64,000 nucleotides of DNA from Caldovatus sediminis (GCF_014644455.1 NZ_BMKS01000016.1:26254-90253), one strand, 5' to 3'; positions 35,524-48,579 are shown, counted from the stretch's first letter. The notes: generated by a model not told the origin, from the letters alone. Numbers and translations are program-made.

Positions 35524-36654
35524 ATGAAGTTCACGGTGGACCGGGCGGTGCTGCTCAAGGCGCTCGCGCACGTGCAGAGCGTGGTCGAGCGCCGCAACAC
35601 CATCCCCATCCTGGCCAACGTCCTGCTCGAGGCGACCAAGGACGGCACGCTGCGCCTGACCGCGACCGACATGGAGATCGCCATCGTCGAGGAGGTCGCC
35701 GGCGCCGCCGTCGCCCAGCCCGGCCGCACCACCGCCCCGGCGGCGACGCTCTACGAGATCGTGCGCAAGCTGCCGGAGGCCGCGAAGGTCGAGCTGCAGC
35801 ACCCGGGCGGCGATTCGCCGCTGGCGCTGCGCGCCGGCCGCTTCGCCACCTCGCTGATGGTCCTGCCGGTGGAGGACTTCCCCTCCATGACCGAGGGCAA
35901 GCTGCCGACCGCCTTCGCCCTCAAGGCCGGCACGCTGCGCGCGCTGATCGACCGCACCCGCTTCGCCATCAGCACGGAGGAGACGCGCTACTACCTCAAC
36001 GGCATCTACCTGCACGAGGGCCGGTCGGACGACACGCCGGTGCTGCGCGCCGTCGCCACCGACGGCCACCGCCTCGCCCGCGTCGAGGAGCCGCTGCCGG
36101 ACGGCGCCAAGGGCATGCCGGGCGTGATCGTGCCGCGAAAGACCGTGAACGAGATCCGCAAGCTCGCCGAGGAGGCGCAGGACGAGATCGAGATCCGCCT
36201 CTCCGACACCAAGATCCAGTTCCGCTTCGCCACCGTCGCCCTGACCTCGAAGCTGATCGACGGCACCTTCCCCGAGTACGAGCGCGTGATCCCGCGCGGC
36301 AACGACAAGGTGCTGCGCGTGGACAAGAAGGCGTTCGAGGACGCGGTGAACCGCGTCGCGGCGATCAGCACCGAGCGCTCGCGGCCGGTGAAGCTCTCGC
36401 TCGATCGCAACCACCTGCTGCTCTCCGCCGTCTCGCCCGAGCAGGGCCAGGCGCAGGAGGAGCTCGACGGCGAGGTGGTGCGCTACGAGCACGGCCCGCT
36501 CGAGATCGGCTTCCAGGCGCGCTACCTCACCGACATCACCGGCCTGATCGAGGGCGAGGTCGAGTTCCGCTTCGCCGACGGCTCCGCCCCGACCCTGGTG
36601 CAGGACGTGGCGAAGGCCGACGCGCTCTACGTGCTGATGCCGATGCGGGTGTGA
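35524..36654 (+). CDS. dnaN: DNA polymerase III subunit beta (sliding clamp)
   Basis: A 376-residue clamp. It opens with MKFTVDRAVLLKALAHVQSVV and has ERRNTIPILANVLLEA; the C-terminal end YVLMPMRV is typical. Dimers encircle DNA and tether polymerase III and repair proteins. The ATG at 35524 was chosen by homology; 32 upstream codons in frame are low-complexity. The 216-bp gap from dnaA may hold a second promoter. A Bug receptor gene on the minus strand separates dnaN from recF. Confidence 0.97.
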   Translation: MKFTVDRAVLLKALAHVQSVVERRNTIPILANVLLEATKDGTLRLTATDMEIAIVEEVAGAAVAQPGRTTAPAATLYEIVRKLPEAAKVELQHPGGDSPLALRAGRFATSLMVLPVEDFPSMTEGKLPTAFALKAGTLRALIDRTRFAISTEETRYYLNGIYLHEGRSDDTPVLRAVATDGHRLARVEEPLPDGAKGMPGVIVPRKTVNEIRKLAEEAQDEIEIRLSDTKIQFRFATVALTSKLIDGTFPEYERVIPRGNDKVLRVDKKAFEDAVNRVAAISTERSRPVKLSLDRNHLLLSAVSPEQGQAQEELDGEVVRYEHGPLEIGFQARYLTDITGLIEGEVEFRFADGSAPTLVQDVAKADALYVLMPMRV

Positions 36655-36672
36655 GGGGCCGGGGCCGGCCGC

Positions 36673-37674
36673 TCACTCCCGCGGGATCCCCGCCTCCTCC
36701 ACGATCCGCGCCCAGCGCGCCAGTTCCCGCTCGGTGAAGGCGCCGAGCGCCTCGGGCGTGCTGGTCGTCGAGGTGATGCCCATGCCGGCGGCGAAGCGCT
36801 TCGCCTCCTCGCTCTCGCCGATGGCGACGATCTCGCGGTTGAGCCGCGCGATGATCGGCGCCGGCGTGCCCGCCGGCACCCAGACCGCGTTCCACGAGGC
36901 GAAGTCGAAGCCCGGGATGCCGCCCTCCTGCATGGTCGGCACGTCGGGCAGCAGCTCGATCCGCCGCGCCGTGGTGACGGCGAGCGCGCGGATCGTGCCG
37001 GCGCGCAGATGCGGCACCGCGGGACCGAGGTCCACCACCATGAACTGGATCCGCCCGCCGAGCAGGTCGGTCATCGCCGCCGGCGTGCCGCGGTAGGTGA
37101 CCTGCTCGGCCCGGATGCCCGTGGCCGAGGTCAGGAGGTGCGTCCCGGCGAGGCCGCCGGCGTTGCCGATGCCGAAGTTGAGCCGTCCCGGACGGGCCCG
37201 CGCGTGGGCGATGAACTCCTGCAGGTCGCGCGCCGGGAAGTCCGCCCGCACCAGCAGCGCCAGGGCGTTGATCGTCAGCATCGAGACCGGGGCGAAGTCG
37301 CGGATCGGGTCGAAGCCCGGCGCCCGGAGCAGGTTCGGGTTCGCCGCGTGGGTCGAGACCGTGCCGAAGAACACGGTGTAGCCGTCCGGCGCCGCGCGGG
37401 CGGCGGCGCGCGTCGCGATCACGCCGTTCGCGCCGCCCATGTTCTCGACCGGCACGGACTGGCCGAGGCTGCGCGCCAGGCGCTCGGAATAGAACCGGGC
37501 GAGCGTGTCGGTGCCGCTGCCGGCGGGGAACGGGACCAGGATGCGCACCGGCCGCGTCGGCCACGCCACCTCCTGCGTCGCGCCCGCGGTCGCGGCGACC
37601 GGAAGCGCGCCGAGCAGCGCGAGGCAGCGGCGCCGCGGCAGTCCGGTCGGGAGCGGCGTGCGGGATGGCGTCAT
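36673..37674 (-). CDS. Bug-family tripartite tricarboxylate receptor, lodged between dnaN and recF
   Basis: A 333-residue periplasmic receptor of the TctC/Bug family. The signal peptide (RRRCLALLGALPVAATAGA) is followed by RPVRILVPFPAGSGTDTLAR, VPVENMGGANGVIATRAAAR and PDGYTVFFGTVSTH. It is an orphan without TctA/TctB. It is antisense to the replication genes on both sides and splits dnaN from recF, which are usually adjacent, so it must have entered this locus later. It is clearly different from the Bug protein at 5301-6275 and is probably not a recent tandem copy. The ATG at 37674 begins MTPSRTP. Confidence 0.9.
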   Translation of the reverse strand: MTPSRTPLPTGLPRRRCLALLGALPVAATAGATQEVAWPTRPVRILVPFPAGSGTDTLARFYSERLARSLGQSVPVENMGGANGVIATRAAARAAPDGYTVFFGTVSTHAANPNLLRAPGFDPIRDFAPVSMLTINALALLVRADFPARDLQEFIAHARARPGRLNFGIGNAGGLAGTHLLTSATGIRAEQVTYRGTPAAMTDLLGGRIQFMVVDLGPAVPHLRAGTIRALAVTTARRIELLPDVPTMQEGGIPGFDFASWNAVWVPAGTPAPIIARLNREIVAIGESEEAKRFAAGMGITSTTSTPEALGAFTERELARWARIVEEAGIPRE

Positions 37675-37830
37675 GGGCGCCCTCGTCCTCCATCGTCCAG
37701 GAACCGCGCGCATCTTGCCTGCGCCGGGCGGGCCCGCCCAGGCCCGGCGGCGGCCGGCCCGCTTCCCGCCACGATCGTCGCGCGACCGGCCCGCATTCCC
37801 GCGTCCGGCACCGGCTGCTAAGCACCGGGG

Positions 37831-41533
<3,703 letters not shown>

Positions 41534-41648
41534 CGGGCGCGGCGCGCCGTCGCCTCTCGACGGCGCTCGCCCGCCGTTTCAAACTCCGGCCGCGGCCCGG
41601 CGGCGCCTCCCGCCGCCGCGCGAGGACGAGGGAAAGGAGCGCGCGCGC

Positions 41649-42104
41649 ATGCTGGAAGTGGAGAGGCCCGCCGACATGGCGGCCTATGTCGGCAAGAAGC
41701 TCGGCGTCAGCGACTGGTTCACGGTGGACCAGAGGACGATCGACCTCTTCGCCGAGGCCACCGGCGACCACCAGTGGATCCACGTGGACGTGGAGCGGGC
41801 GAAGCGCGAGATGCCGGGCGGCAAGACCATCGCGCACGGCTACCTGACGCTCTCGCTGCTGCCGCGCCTCACGCCGACGATCTACCGGATCAGGAACCGC
41901 TCGCGCGGGATCAACTACGGCTCGAACAAGGTCCGCTTCACCGCGCCGGTCCCCGCCGGCTCGCGCGTCCGCCTGCACCTGACGCTGAAGGCGTGCGAGC
42001 CGATCGAGGGCGGCCAGCGCCTGACCTTCGAGAACGTCATGGAGATCGAGGGCAGCGACCGGCCGGTGCTGGTCGCGGAGACGCTGTCGCAGGCGTACGA
42101 CTGA
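41649..42104 (+). CDS. MaoC-like dehydratase
   Basis: A 151-residue hot-dog protein of the R-specific enoyl-CoA hydratase (MaoC/PhaJ) type. The catalytic block FAEATGDHQWIHVD gives Asp40 and His45; GGKTIAHGYLTLSLLP is the second hallmark. It hydrates 2-enoyl-CoA esters. GGAAAGGAG lies upstream of the ATG. It is the first of seven same-strand genes that end with hmgA; the gap to the next is 26 bp, so co-transcription is likely. Confidence 0.9.
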   Translation: MLEVERPADMAAYVGKKLGVSDWFTVDQRTIDLFAEATGDHQWIHVDVERAKREMPGGKTIAHGYLTLSLLPRLTPTIYRIRNRSRGINYGSNKVRFTAPVPAGSRVRLHLTLKACEPIEGGQRLTFENVMEIEGSDRPVLVAETLSQAYD

Positions 42105-42130
42105 CGGCGGCGAGGGCGGGGAGCACGGGG

Positions 42131-43825
42131 ATGGACGGGCAGACCGGCGCCACCATGACCGGCGCGGAGTTCCTGGCGCGCAGCATCGCGGCCTCGGGCC
42201 AGACGCACGTGTTCTTCGTGGACGCGGTGCTGCGGCGGACGCTGCTCGCGCTCAACGACCTCGGCGTGAACACGGTGCTGGCGCACACCGAGAAGGCCGC
42301 CGCCTACATGGCGGACGGCTACGCGCGCGTCTGCCGCCGCCCGGGCATCGTCGCGGCGCAGTCGGTCGGCGCGGCCAACCTCGCGGCCGGGCTGCAGGAC
42401 GCCTACCTCGCCCGCACGCCTATCCTGGCGATGACCGGCCGGAAGGTGCCGGCGCACCAGCACCGCAACGCCTATCAGGAGGTGGCGCACGGGCCGCTCT
42501 TCGCGCCGGTCACCGCCTTCGGGGCCGACGTCGCGGAGGCGGCCGACCTGCCGCGGGTGCTGCGCCAGGCCTGGGCGGCCTCGGTCGCCGTGCCGCCGCG
42601 CCCCGTGCACCTCGACCTGTTCGGCCTGCAGGCGGAGGTGATCGAGACCGGCACCGTCGCCGCCGCGAAGCCGCTCGACCTCTCCGCCCTGCGCGCGCCC
42701 GCCTATCGCGCCGGGCCGGACCCCGCCGCGGTCCGCGCCGCCGCCGCGGCGCTGCGCGCGACGCCGCGCGTCGCCATCGTCGCCGGCGACGGCGCCGCCC
42801 TCTCCGGCTGCGGCGCGGAGCTGCTGGCGCTGGCGGAGGCGCTGGCGGCGCCGCTCGCCACCTCGCTCGGCGCGCGCGGCCTGGTGCCGACGCGCCATCC
42901 GCTCTGCATCGGCGTCGTCGGCAGCTACTCCGCCCCCCCGGCCAACCGCATCCTCGACGGCGCCGATCTCGTCCTGTTCGTCGGCGCCGACACCGGCGAC
43001 ATGCTGACCAACTACTGGCGCGTGCCCCGCCCCGGCACGCGCGCGATCCAGATAGACGCCGACCCGCTGGAGTTCGAGCGCAGCTACGCCACCGAGCACG
43101 CCCTGATCGGCGATCCCCGCGCCGTGCTGCGCGCCCTCGCCGAGGAGATCGGCCGCCCCGCGGCGCGCGACCGCGCCTATCTCGAGGACGCGCAGGCGCA
43201 GATCGCCGCCTGGCGCGAGACGATCGCGCCGCGCCTCGCGAGCGACGCCGCGCCGATAGACCCGGCGCGCCTCTGCGCCGAGATCACGGCGGCGCTGCCC
43301 GAGGACGGCATCCTCGTCGCCGACACCGGCTATTCCGGCATCTGGACCGGCACGCTGGTGGAGCTGAACGGCGCCGGCCAGACCTACCTGCGCGCCGCCG
43401 GCTCGCTCGGCTGGTCCTTCCCGGCCGCGCTCGGCGCCAAATGCGCGGCGCCGGGGCGCAAGGTGGTGTGCTGGAGCGGCGACGGCGCCTTCTACTACCA
43501 CCTCGCCGAGCTGGAGACCGCCCGCCGCCGCGGCATCGCGGTGACGGTCGTGGTCAACAACAACTCCGGCTTCGGCCAGGGCTGGCCCAACCTGCGCCGC
43601 CTCGCCGGCAACCGCCCCGGCGCGGCGGAGACGCTGCTGCGCTTCGGCCCCACCGACTTCACCGCGGTCGCGCGCAGCTTCGGCCTGCGCGGCATCCGCG
43701 TCGAGCGGCCGGGGGAGATCGCCCCCGCGCTGCGCGAGGCCATCGCCTCCGACGAGACCGTCGTCGTGGACGTCGCCACCGACATCGAGGCGCGCGCGCC
43801 CGAGGCCTGGGCGCCGCCGGCGTGA
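42131..43825 (+). CDS. Thiamine diphosphate-dependent enzyme (acetolactate synthase-like family)
   Basis: A 564-residue ThDP enzyme. The N-terminal Pyr domain has the catalytic Glu54 in HTEKAAAYMADGYAR; the middle Rossmann-like domain is present; the PP domain has GDGAFYYHLAEL (GDG at 450-452) and VVVNNNSGFGQG, the GDG...NN motif. The family covers acetolactate synthase, benzoylformate decarboxylase, oxalyl-CoA decarboxylase and others. The replacement of the usual EQ pocket residues hints at a non-biosynthetic role, and there is no ilvN partner. It sits in the aromatic catabolic run, where a 2-oxo-acid decarboxylase or lyase would fit. The next gene overlaps it by four bases (GTGA). Confidence 0.83.
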   Translation: MDGQTGATMTGAEFLARSIAASGQTHVFFVDAVLRRTLLALNDLGVNTVLAHTEKAAAYMADGYARVCRRPGIVAAQSVGAANLAAGLQDAYLARTPILAMTGRKVPAHQHRNAYQEVAHGPLFAPVTAFGADVAEAADLPRVLRQAWAASVAVPPRPVHLDLFGLQAEVIETGTVAAAKPLDLSALRAPAYRAGPDPAAVRAAAAALRATPRVAIVAGDGAALSGCGAELLALAEALAAPLATSLGARGLVPTRHPLCIGVVGSYSAPPANRILDGADLVLFVGADTGDMLTNYWRVPRPGTRAIQIDADPLEFERSYATEHALIGDPRAVLRALAEEIGRPAARDRAYLEDAQAQIAAWRETIAPRLASDAAPIDPARLCAEITAALPEDGILVADTGYSGIWTGTLVELNGAGQTYLRAAGSLGWSFPAALGAKCAAPGRKVVCWSGDGAFYYHLAELETARRRGIAVTVVVNNNSGFGQGWPNLRRLAGNRPGAAETLLRFGPTDFTAVARSFGLRGIRVERPGEIAPALREAIASDETVVVDVATDIEARAPEAWAPPA

Positions 43826-44271
43826 CCGACGACGCCGCCTCCCTCGCGGAGCGCATCCTCGCCGACGTGATGGCGCGCGACCCGGCCTCGGCGCGCGGCC
43901 TCGGCATCACCGTCGAGTGGGCCCGGCCCGGGCATGTGCGCCTCGCCTGCGTGGTGCGGCCGGAGATGGTCCACTCCCAGGGCGTCTGCCACGGCGCCTA
44001 CCTGTTCGGCCTCGCCGACACGGCCTGCGCCTTCGCCGCGATGGCGCGCAACGAGTACGTGCTGACGCAGACCGCGCACGTCACCTTCCTGAGCCCGGCG
44101 CGCGCGGGCGAGCGCCTCGTCGCCGAGGCCGTGGAGGTCGCGCGCACCCGCCGCGGCGGCACCTATGACGTGCGCGTGAGCGGGCCGGACGGCCGGCTGG
44201 TGCTGCTGCTGCGCGGCCTGTGCCGGACGACCGGCCGCGCCATCCTGCCCGCCGCCGGGGCCGAAGGCTGA
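43822..44271 (+). CDS. PaaI-like acyl-CoA thioesterase
   Basis: A 149-residue hot-dog thioesterase. VVRPEMVHSQGVCHGAYLFGLADTA contains the PaaI active-site block (QGxxHGxxxxxLAD), and TQTAHVTFLSPARAGERL follows. PaaI removes CoA from hydroxylated phenylacetyl-CoA esters, rescuing CoA in aromatic breakdown. The start is GTG at 43822, overlapping the stop of the ThDP gene, so translation is coupled. In this setting it probably frees CoA from aromatic or hydroxyaryl intermediates. Confidence 0.85.
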   Translation: MTDDAASLAERILADVMARDPASARGLGITVEWARPGHVRLACVVRPEMVHSQGVCHGAYLFGLADTACAFAAMARNEYVLTQTAHVTFLSPARAGERLVAEAVEVARTRRGGTYDVRVSGPDGRLVLLLRGLCRTTGRAILPAAGAEG

Positions 44272-44307
44272 CGGGCCGGCCGCCCCGATGCTAGGCTGCG
44301 CGGCGCG

Positions 44308-45990
44308 ATGGGTGCCGCGATGGCCGATCCCGACTACCAGTCCCTCACCTTCCCCTACGCGCGCTCGCCGGACCAGGACGCGGCCGTGCCGGCGCGCCAT
44401 CCGGTGGTGGTGGTCGGGGCCGGCCCGGTCGGCCTCGCCGCGGCCGTGGACCTCGCGCGCCAGGGGGTGCGCGTGCTGCTGCTCGACGAGGACGAGCGGC
44501 TCTCCGCCGGTTCGCGCGCCATCTGCTTCGCCAAGCGCACCCTCGAGATCTTCGACCGGCTCGGCTGCGGCGACCGCATGGTGGCCAAGGGCGTGGGGTG
44601 GAAGACCGGCAAGGTCTTCTTCCGCGACGCGCCGGTCTACGCCTTCGACCTGCTGCCGGAGAGCGGCCACGAGCGCCCCGCCTTCATCAACCTGCAGCAG
44701 TACTACGTCGAGGGCTACCTCCTCGACCGCGCGCGGGAGCTGCCGGACCTCGAGATCCGCTGGAGGAACCGCGTCAGCGGCATCGCCCCGGACGCGGACG
44801 GCGTGACGCTGACGGTGACGACGCCGGAGGGCGACTACCGCCTCCGCGCCGACTGGGTGGTCGCCGCCGACGGCGCGCGCAGCGGCGTCCGCGCGCTGAT
44901 GGGGCTGGAGAGCAGGGGCCGCGTCTTCCGCGACCGCTTCCTGATCGCGGACGTGCGCATGTCCGCCCCCTTCCCCGCCGAGCGCCGCTTCTGGTTCGAC
45001 CCGCCCTTCCACCCCGGCCAGTCGGTGCTGCTGCACCGCCAGCCGGACGACGTGTGGCGCATAGACTTCCAGCTCGGCTGGGACGCCGACCCGGAGGAGG
45101 AGCGCAAGCCGGAGCGCGTCATCCCGCGCATCCGCGCGCTGCTCGGCGAGGGCGTGGACTTCACGCTCCTCTGGGTCAGCGTCTACACCTTCGCCTGCCT
45201 GCGCATGGAGCGGTTCCGCCACGGCCGCGTGCTGTTCGCGGGCGACGCCGCGCACGGCGTCTCGCCCTTCGGCGCGCGGGGCGCCAATTCGGGCATCCAG
45301 GACGCGGAGAACCTGGCCTGGAAGCTCGCCCTGGTGCTCAAGGGCAAGGCGCCGGAGCGGCTGCTCGACAGCTACGACGCCGAGCGCGTGCCGGCGGCGG
45401 ACGAGAACATCCTGAACTCCACGCGCAGCACCGACTTCATCACGCCGAAGAGCGAGGTCAGCCGCACCTTCCGCGACGCCGTGCTGCGCCTCGCCCGCGA
45501 CTGCGCCTTCGCGCGCCGGCTGGTGAACAGCGGGCGGCTCTCCGTGCCCGCGACGCTCCGGGACTCGCCGCTCAACACGCCGGACGAGGAGCCCTTCGCC
45601 GGCGCGATGGTGCCGGGCGCGCCGGTCGCCGACGCGCCGGTCGGCGTCGGCGGGCGGCCCTCCTGGTTCCTGCGGCACATCGGCGACGCCTTCGTCCTGC
45701 TCCACTTCCTCGGCCCCGACGACCCGCCGCCCGAGGCGCTGCGCGTCCTCGCCGCGGAGAGCGACGTCCCCCTCCGCCCGCTGGTGGTCGCGCCGGCCGG
45801 GAGCGGCCCGGCGGCGCCCCCGGGCATCGCCGCGGTCGAGGACACGGAGGGCCTGCTCGCGGCGCGCCTCGACGCCCGGCCGGGCACCACCTATCTCCTG
45901 CGTCCGGACCAGCACGTCTGCGCGCGCTGGCGCCGCCTGGACCCGCCCCGGGTCCGCGCCGCCCTCGCGCGCGCCACGGGCCATGCGTGA
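44308..45990 (+). CDS. FAD-dependent aromatic monooxygenase
   Basis: A 560-residue class A flavoprotein monooxygenase of the 3-(3-hydroxyphenyl)propionate hydroxylase / PHBH type. The dinucleotide motif is VVGAGPVGLAAAVDLARQGV (near 34-53), the DG motif is WVVAADGARSGVR, and the GD motif is RVLFAGDAAHGVSPFGARG. It adds one oxygen atom to a phenolic ring using NAD(P)H. Placed two genes before homogentisate dioxygenase, it may make homogentisate or a related quinol from a hydroxyphenylacetate. The substrate is inference. A second ATG at codon 5 is a possible start. DUF2783 follows at once. Confidence 0.87.
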   Translation: MGAAMADPDYQSLTFPYARSPDQDAAVPARHPVVVVGAGPVGLAAAVDLARQGVRVLLLDEDERLSAGSRAICFAKRTLEIFDRLGCGDRMVAKGVGWKTGKVFFRDAPVYAFDLLPESGHERPAFINLQQYYVEGYLLDRARELPDLEIRWRNRVSGIAPDADGVTLTVTTPEGDYRLRADWVVAADGARSGVRALMGLESRGRVFRDRFLIADVRMSAPFPAERRFWFDPPFHPGQSVLLHRQPDDVWRIDFQLGWDADPEEERKPERVIPRIRALLGEGVDFTLLWVSVYTFACLRMERFRHGRVLFAGDAAHGVSPFGARGANSGIQDAENLAWKLALVLKGKAPERLLDSYDAERVPAADENILNSTRSTDFITPKSEVSRTFRDAVLRLARDCAFARRLVNSGRLSVPATLRDSPLNTPDEEPFAGAMVPGAPVADAPVGVGGRPSWFLRHIGDAFVLLHFLGPDDPPPEALRVLAAESDVPLRPLVVAPAGSGPAAPPGIAAVEDTEGLLAARLDARPGTTYLLRPDQHVCARWRRLDPPRVRAALARATGHA

Positions 45991-46003
45991 GGACCGCGCC
46001 GCG

Positions 46004-46207
46004 ATGGCGACGCTGAACACCGAGCCCAACATCGCCGACGCCGACGCCTTCTACGAGGCGCTGATCGAGATGCACCGCGACCTGACGCCGGAGCAGAGCG
46101 CGGCGGCGAACGCGGCGCTGATCCTGCTGCTCGCCAACCAGGTCGGCGACCTCGAGGTGCTGCGCCAGGCGATGGCGAAGGCGCGGGCGACCGTCGCCGC
46201 CGACTGA
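46004..46207 (+). CDS. DUF2783 small protein
   Basis: A 67-residue protein: TEPNIADADAFYEALIEMH and EQSAAANAALILLLANQVGD match DUF2783. The family is usually found next to FAD monooxygenases and MBL-fold genes of this kind, so an accessory role is likely but untested. I chose the ATG at 46004 with GAGGA upstream; an ATG at 45983, overlapping the monooxygenase, would add seven residues. It is too short for enzyme motifs. Confidence 0.8.
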   Translation: MATLNTEPNIADADAFYEALIEMHRDLTPEQSAAANAALILLLANQVGDLEVLRQAMAKARATVAAD

Positions 46208-46228
46208 TCCGCAGGGAAGGGAACCGCC

Positions 46229-47206
46229 ATGCCGGGCTTCGCCAGCACCAACGACCTCGCCGACAAGACCGTCTCCTTCGACGAGCTCGGCCCCGGCCTC
46301 TACGGCTACACCGCGGAGGGCGACCCGAATTCCGGCGTCGTGGTCGGCGACGAGTCCGTCCTGGTGGTGGACGCGCAGGCGACCCCGGCCCTCGCGGAGC
46401 AGGTCATCGCCCGCATCCGCGCCGTCACCGACAAGCCGATCCGCCACCTCGTGCTGACGCACTACCACGCGGTGCGCGTGCTCGGCGCCTCCGCCTATGC
46501 GGGGGCCGAGATCATCGCCTCCGACGTGACGCGGGAGCTGATCGCCGAGCGCGGCCGGCAGGACATGGACAGCGAGATCGGCCGCTTCCCGCGCCTGTTC
46601 CGCGGCAGGGAGGGCATCCCGGGCCTCACCTGGCCGCACCTGACCTTCCACCGGCGCATGACGCTCTGGATGGGCCGGCGCGAGGTGCAGATCATCCACA
46701 TCGGCCGCAGCCACACCGCCGGCGACACCGTGGTGTGGCTGCCGCAGGACCGCGTCCTCTTCGCCGGCGACACGGTGGAGTACGGCGCGACACCGTACTG
46801 CGGCGACGCGCACTTCGCCGACTGGCCGACCACCCTCGCCGCCGTGCAGGCGCTGGGCGCGGAGCGCATGGTGCCGGGTCGCGGCCGCAGCCTGATGAGC
46901 CGCGCGGAGGTGGAGGAGGCCATCGCCGGCACCGCCGCCTTCACCTCCGACCTGTTCGCGATCGTCAGGCGCGGCGTCGCCCGCGGCGCCCCGCTCAAGG
47001 AGGTCTACGACGAGGCGATGGCCGCGCTGCGCCCGAGATACGGGTCGTGGGTGATCTTCGAGCACAGCATGCCGTTCAACGTCAGCCGCGCCTACGACGA
47101 GGCGAAGGGCCTCGACCGCCCGCGCATCTGGACCGCCGAGCGCGACCTCGAGATGTGGCGCGCGCTGGAGCGCGGCGAGGCCGCGAACCCGGCGGAGGCG
47201 GGATAG
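46229..47206 (+). CDS. MBL-fold protein with a non-canonical metal motif
   Basis: A 325-residue metallo-beta-lactamase-fold protein. The strand before the motif (IRHLVLTHYHAVRVLGA) gives HYHAVR where active hydrolases have HxHxDH, so the Asp and second His are replaced by Val and Arg. Later ligands look present: His in IHIGRSHTAGDTVV and Asp in RVLFAGDTVE, and the C-terminal EHSMPFNVSRAYDEA is typical of this subgroup. A one-metal or altered site is likely. It lies between DUF2783 and hmgA, 15 bp from the latter, so it is part of the operon. A lactonase or thioesterase role is a guess. Confidence 0.82.
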   Translation: MPGFASTNDLADKTVSFDELGPGLYGYTAEGDPNSGVVVGDESVLVVDAQATPALAEQVIARIRAVTDKPIRHLVLTHYHAVRVLGASAYAGAEIIASDVTRELIAERGRQDMDSEIGRFPRLFRGREGIPGLTWPHLTFHRRMTLWMGRREVQIIHIGRSHTAGDTVVWLPQDRVLFAGDTVEYGATPYCGDAHFADWPTTLAAVQALGAERMVPGRGRSLMSRAEVEEAIAGTAAFTSDLFAIVRRGVARGAPLKEVYDEAMAALRPRYGSWVIFEHSMPFNVSRAYDEAKGLDRPRIWTAERDLEMWRALERGEAANPAEAG

Positions 47207-47221
47207 GAGGCAGGTGTCGCC

Positions 47222-48565
47222 ATGAACGTCATCGGCCAGGCCCAGCCGGCGCGCACCGGCACCGCGGAGCCGGGCTACATGTCCGGCTTCGGCAACAGCT
47301 TCGAGAGCGAGGCGCTGCCCGGCGCGCTCCCCGTCGGCCGCAACTCGCCGCAGCGATGCGCCTACGGGCTCTACGCGGAGCAGCTCAGCGGCTCGCCCTT
47401 CACCGCGCCGCGCGCGGCGAACGAGCGCTCGTGGCTCTACCGCATCCGCCCGACCGTGCGCCACATCGGACGCTTCGCCAGGAGCGACGCGGCGCCGCTC
47501 TGGCGCACCGCGCCGTGCGCCGAGGCCGAGCTGCCGATCCAGCCGCTGCGCTGGGGGCCGGTCCCGATCCCGGAGGAGAGGCTCTCCTTCCTCGAGGGCA
47601 TGCGCACCGTCACCACCGCCGGCGACGCCGCCGCGCAGGAGGGCATGGCCGCGCACGTCTACCTCGCCACGCGCTCGATGGAGGACGAGTACTTCTGGAA
47701 CGCCGACGGCGAGATGCTGATCGTGCCGCAGCAGGGCCGGCTGCGCCTGCGCACCGAGTTCGGCGTCATCGACATCGCCCCGGGCGAGATCGCCGTCATC
47801 CCCCGCGGCGTGAAGTTCTGCGCCGAGCTGCGCGGCGAGCCCGCGCGCGGCTACGTCTGCGAGAACTACGGCGGCACCTTCACCCTGCCGGAGCGCGGGC
47901 CGATCGGCGCCAACTGCCTCGCCAACCAGCGCGACTTCCTCACCCCCGTCGCCGCCTACGAGGACAGGGAGGCGCCCTCGAGGCTGCTGGTGAAGTGGGG
48001 CGGCGCCCTGTGGGCCTGCGAGATCGGCCACTCGCCGCTCGACGTCGTCGCCTGGCACGGCAACTACGCGCCCTACAAGTACGAACTGCGCCGCTACTCG
48101 CCGGTCGGCCCGATCCTGTTCGACCACGCCGACCCGTCCATCTTCACGGTGCTCACCTCCCCCTCGGGCACGCCCGGCACCGCGAACATAGACTTCGTGA
48201 TCTTCCCGGAGCGCTGGATGGTGGCGGAGGACACCTTCCGCCCGCCCTGGTACCACATGAACATCATGAGCGAGTTCATGGGCCTGATCTACGGCCAGTA
48301 CGACGCCAAGCCGCAGGGCTTCGTCCCCGGCGGCTTCTCGCTGCACAACTGCATGCTGCCGCACGGCCCCGACGCCGAGGCCTTCGAGGCCGCGAGCGCC
48401 GCCGAGCTCCGGCCGCACAAGCTGGCCAACACCCTCGCCTTCATGTTCGAGACGCGGCTGCCGCAGCGCGTCACCCGCTACGCCGCGGAGCTCGAGACGC
48501 TGCAGCGCGACTACCTGGACTGCTGGAAGGGCCTGAGGAAGCGCTTCGACCCGACGAAGCCGTAG
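47222..48565 (+). CDS. hmgA: Homogentisate 1,2-dioxygenase
   Basis: A 447-residue non-haem iron enzyme that opens homogentisate to maleylacetoacetate. The iron ligands are His345 and Glu351 in [18 protein letters not shown] and His381 in [12 protein letters not shown]; the spacing (6 and 30) is the same as in the human enzyme. [19 protein letters not shown] opens the protein. It ends the catabolic run. The next enzymes, maleylacetoacetate isomerase and fumarylacetoacetase, are not in the window. Confidence 0.96.
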   Translation: MNVIGQAQPARTGTAEPGYMSGFGNSFESEALPGALPVGRNSPQRCAYGLYAEQLSGSPFTAPRAANERSWLYRIRPTVRHIGRFARSDAAPLWRTAPCAEAELPIQPLRWGPVPIPEERLSFLEGMRTVTTAGDAAAQEGMAAHVYLATRSMEDEYFWNADGEMLIVPQQGRLRLRTEFGVIDIAPGEIAVIPRGVKFCAELRGEPARGYVCENYGGTFTLPERGPIGANCLANQRDFLTPVAAYEDREAPSRLLVKWGGALWACEIGHSPLDVVAWHGNYAPYKYELRRYSPVGPILFDHADPSIFTVLTSPSGTPGTANIDFVIFPERWMVAEDTFRPPWYHMNIMSEFMGLIYGQYDAKPQGFVPGGFSLHNCMLPHGPDAEAFEAASAAELRPHKLANTLAFMFETRLPQRVTRYAAELETLQRDYLDCWKGLRKRFDPTKP

Positions 48566-48579
48566 GACCTCCGGGAACG

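Noticed and set aside
33136..36492. 1118-aa minus-strand frame opposite rpsT, dnaA and dnaN
   Set aside because: Shadow of dnaA/dnaN. The His/Arg/Gly-rich composition has no family match.
45572..48418. 948-aa minus-strand frame opposite the hmgA run
   Set aside because: Antisense to five coherent genes with intact motifs.
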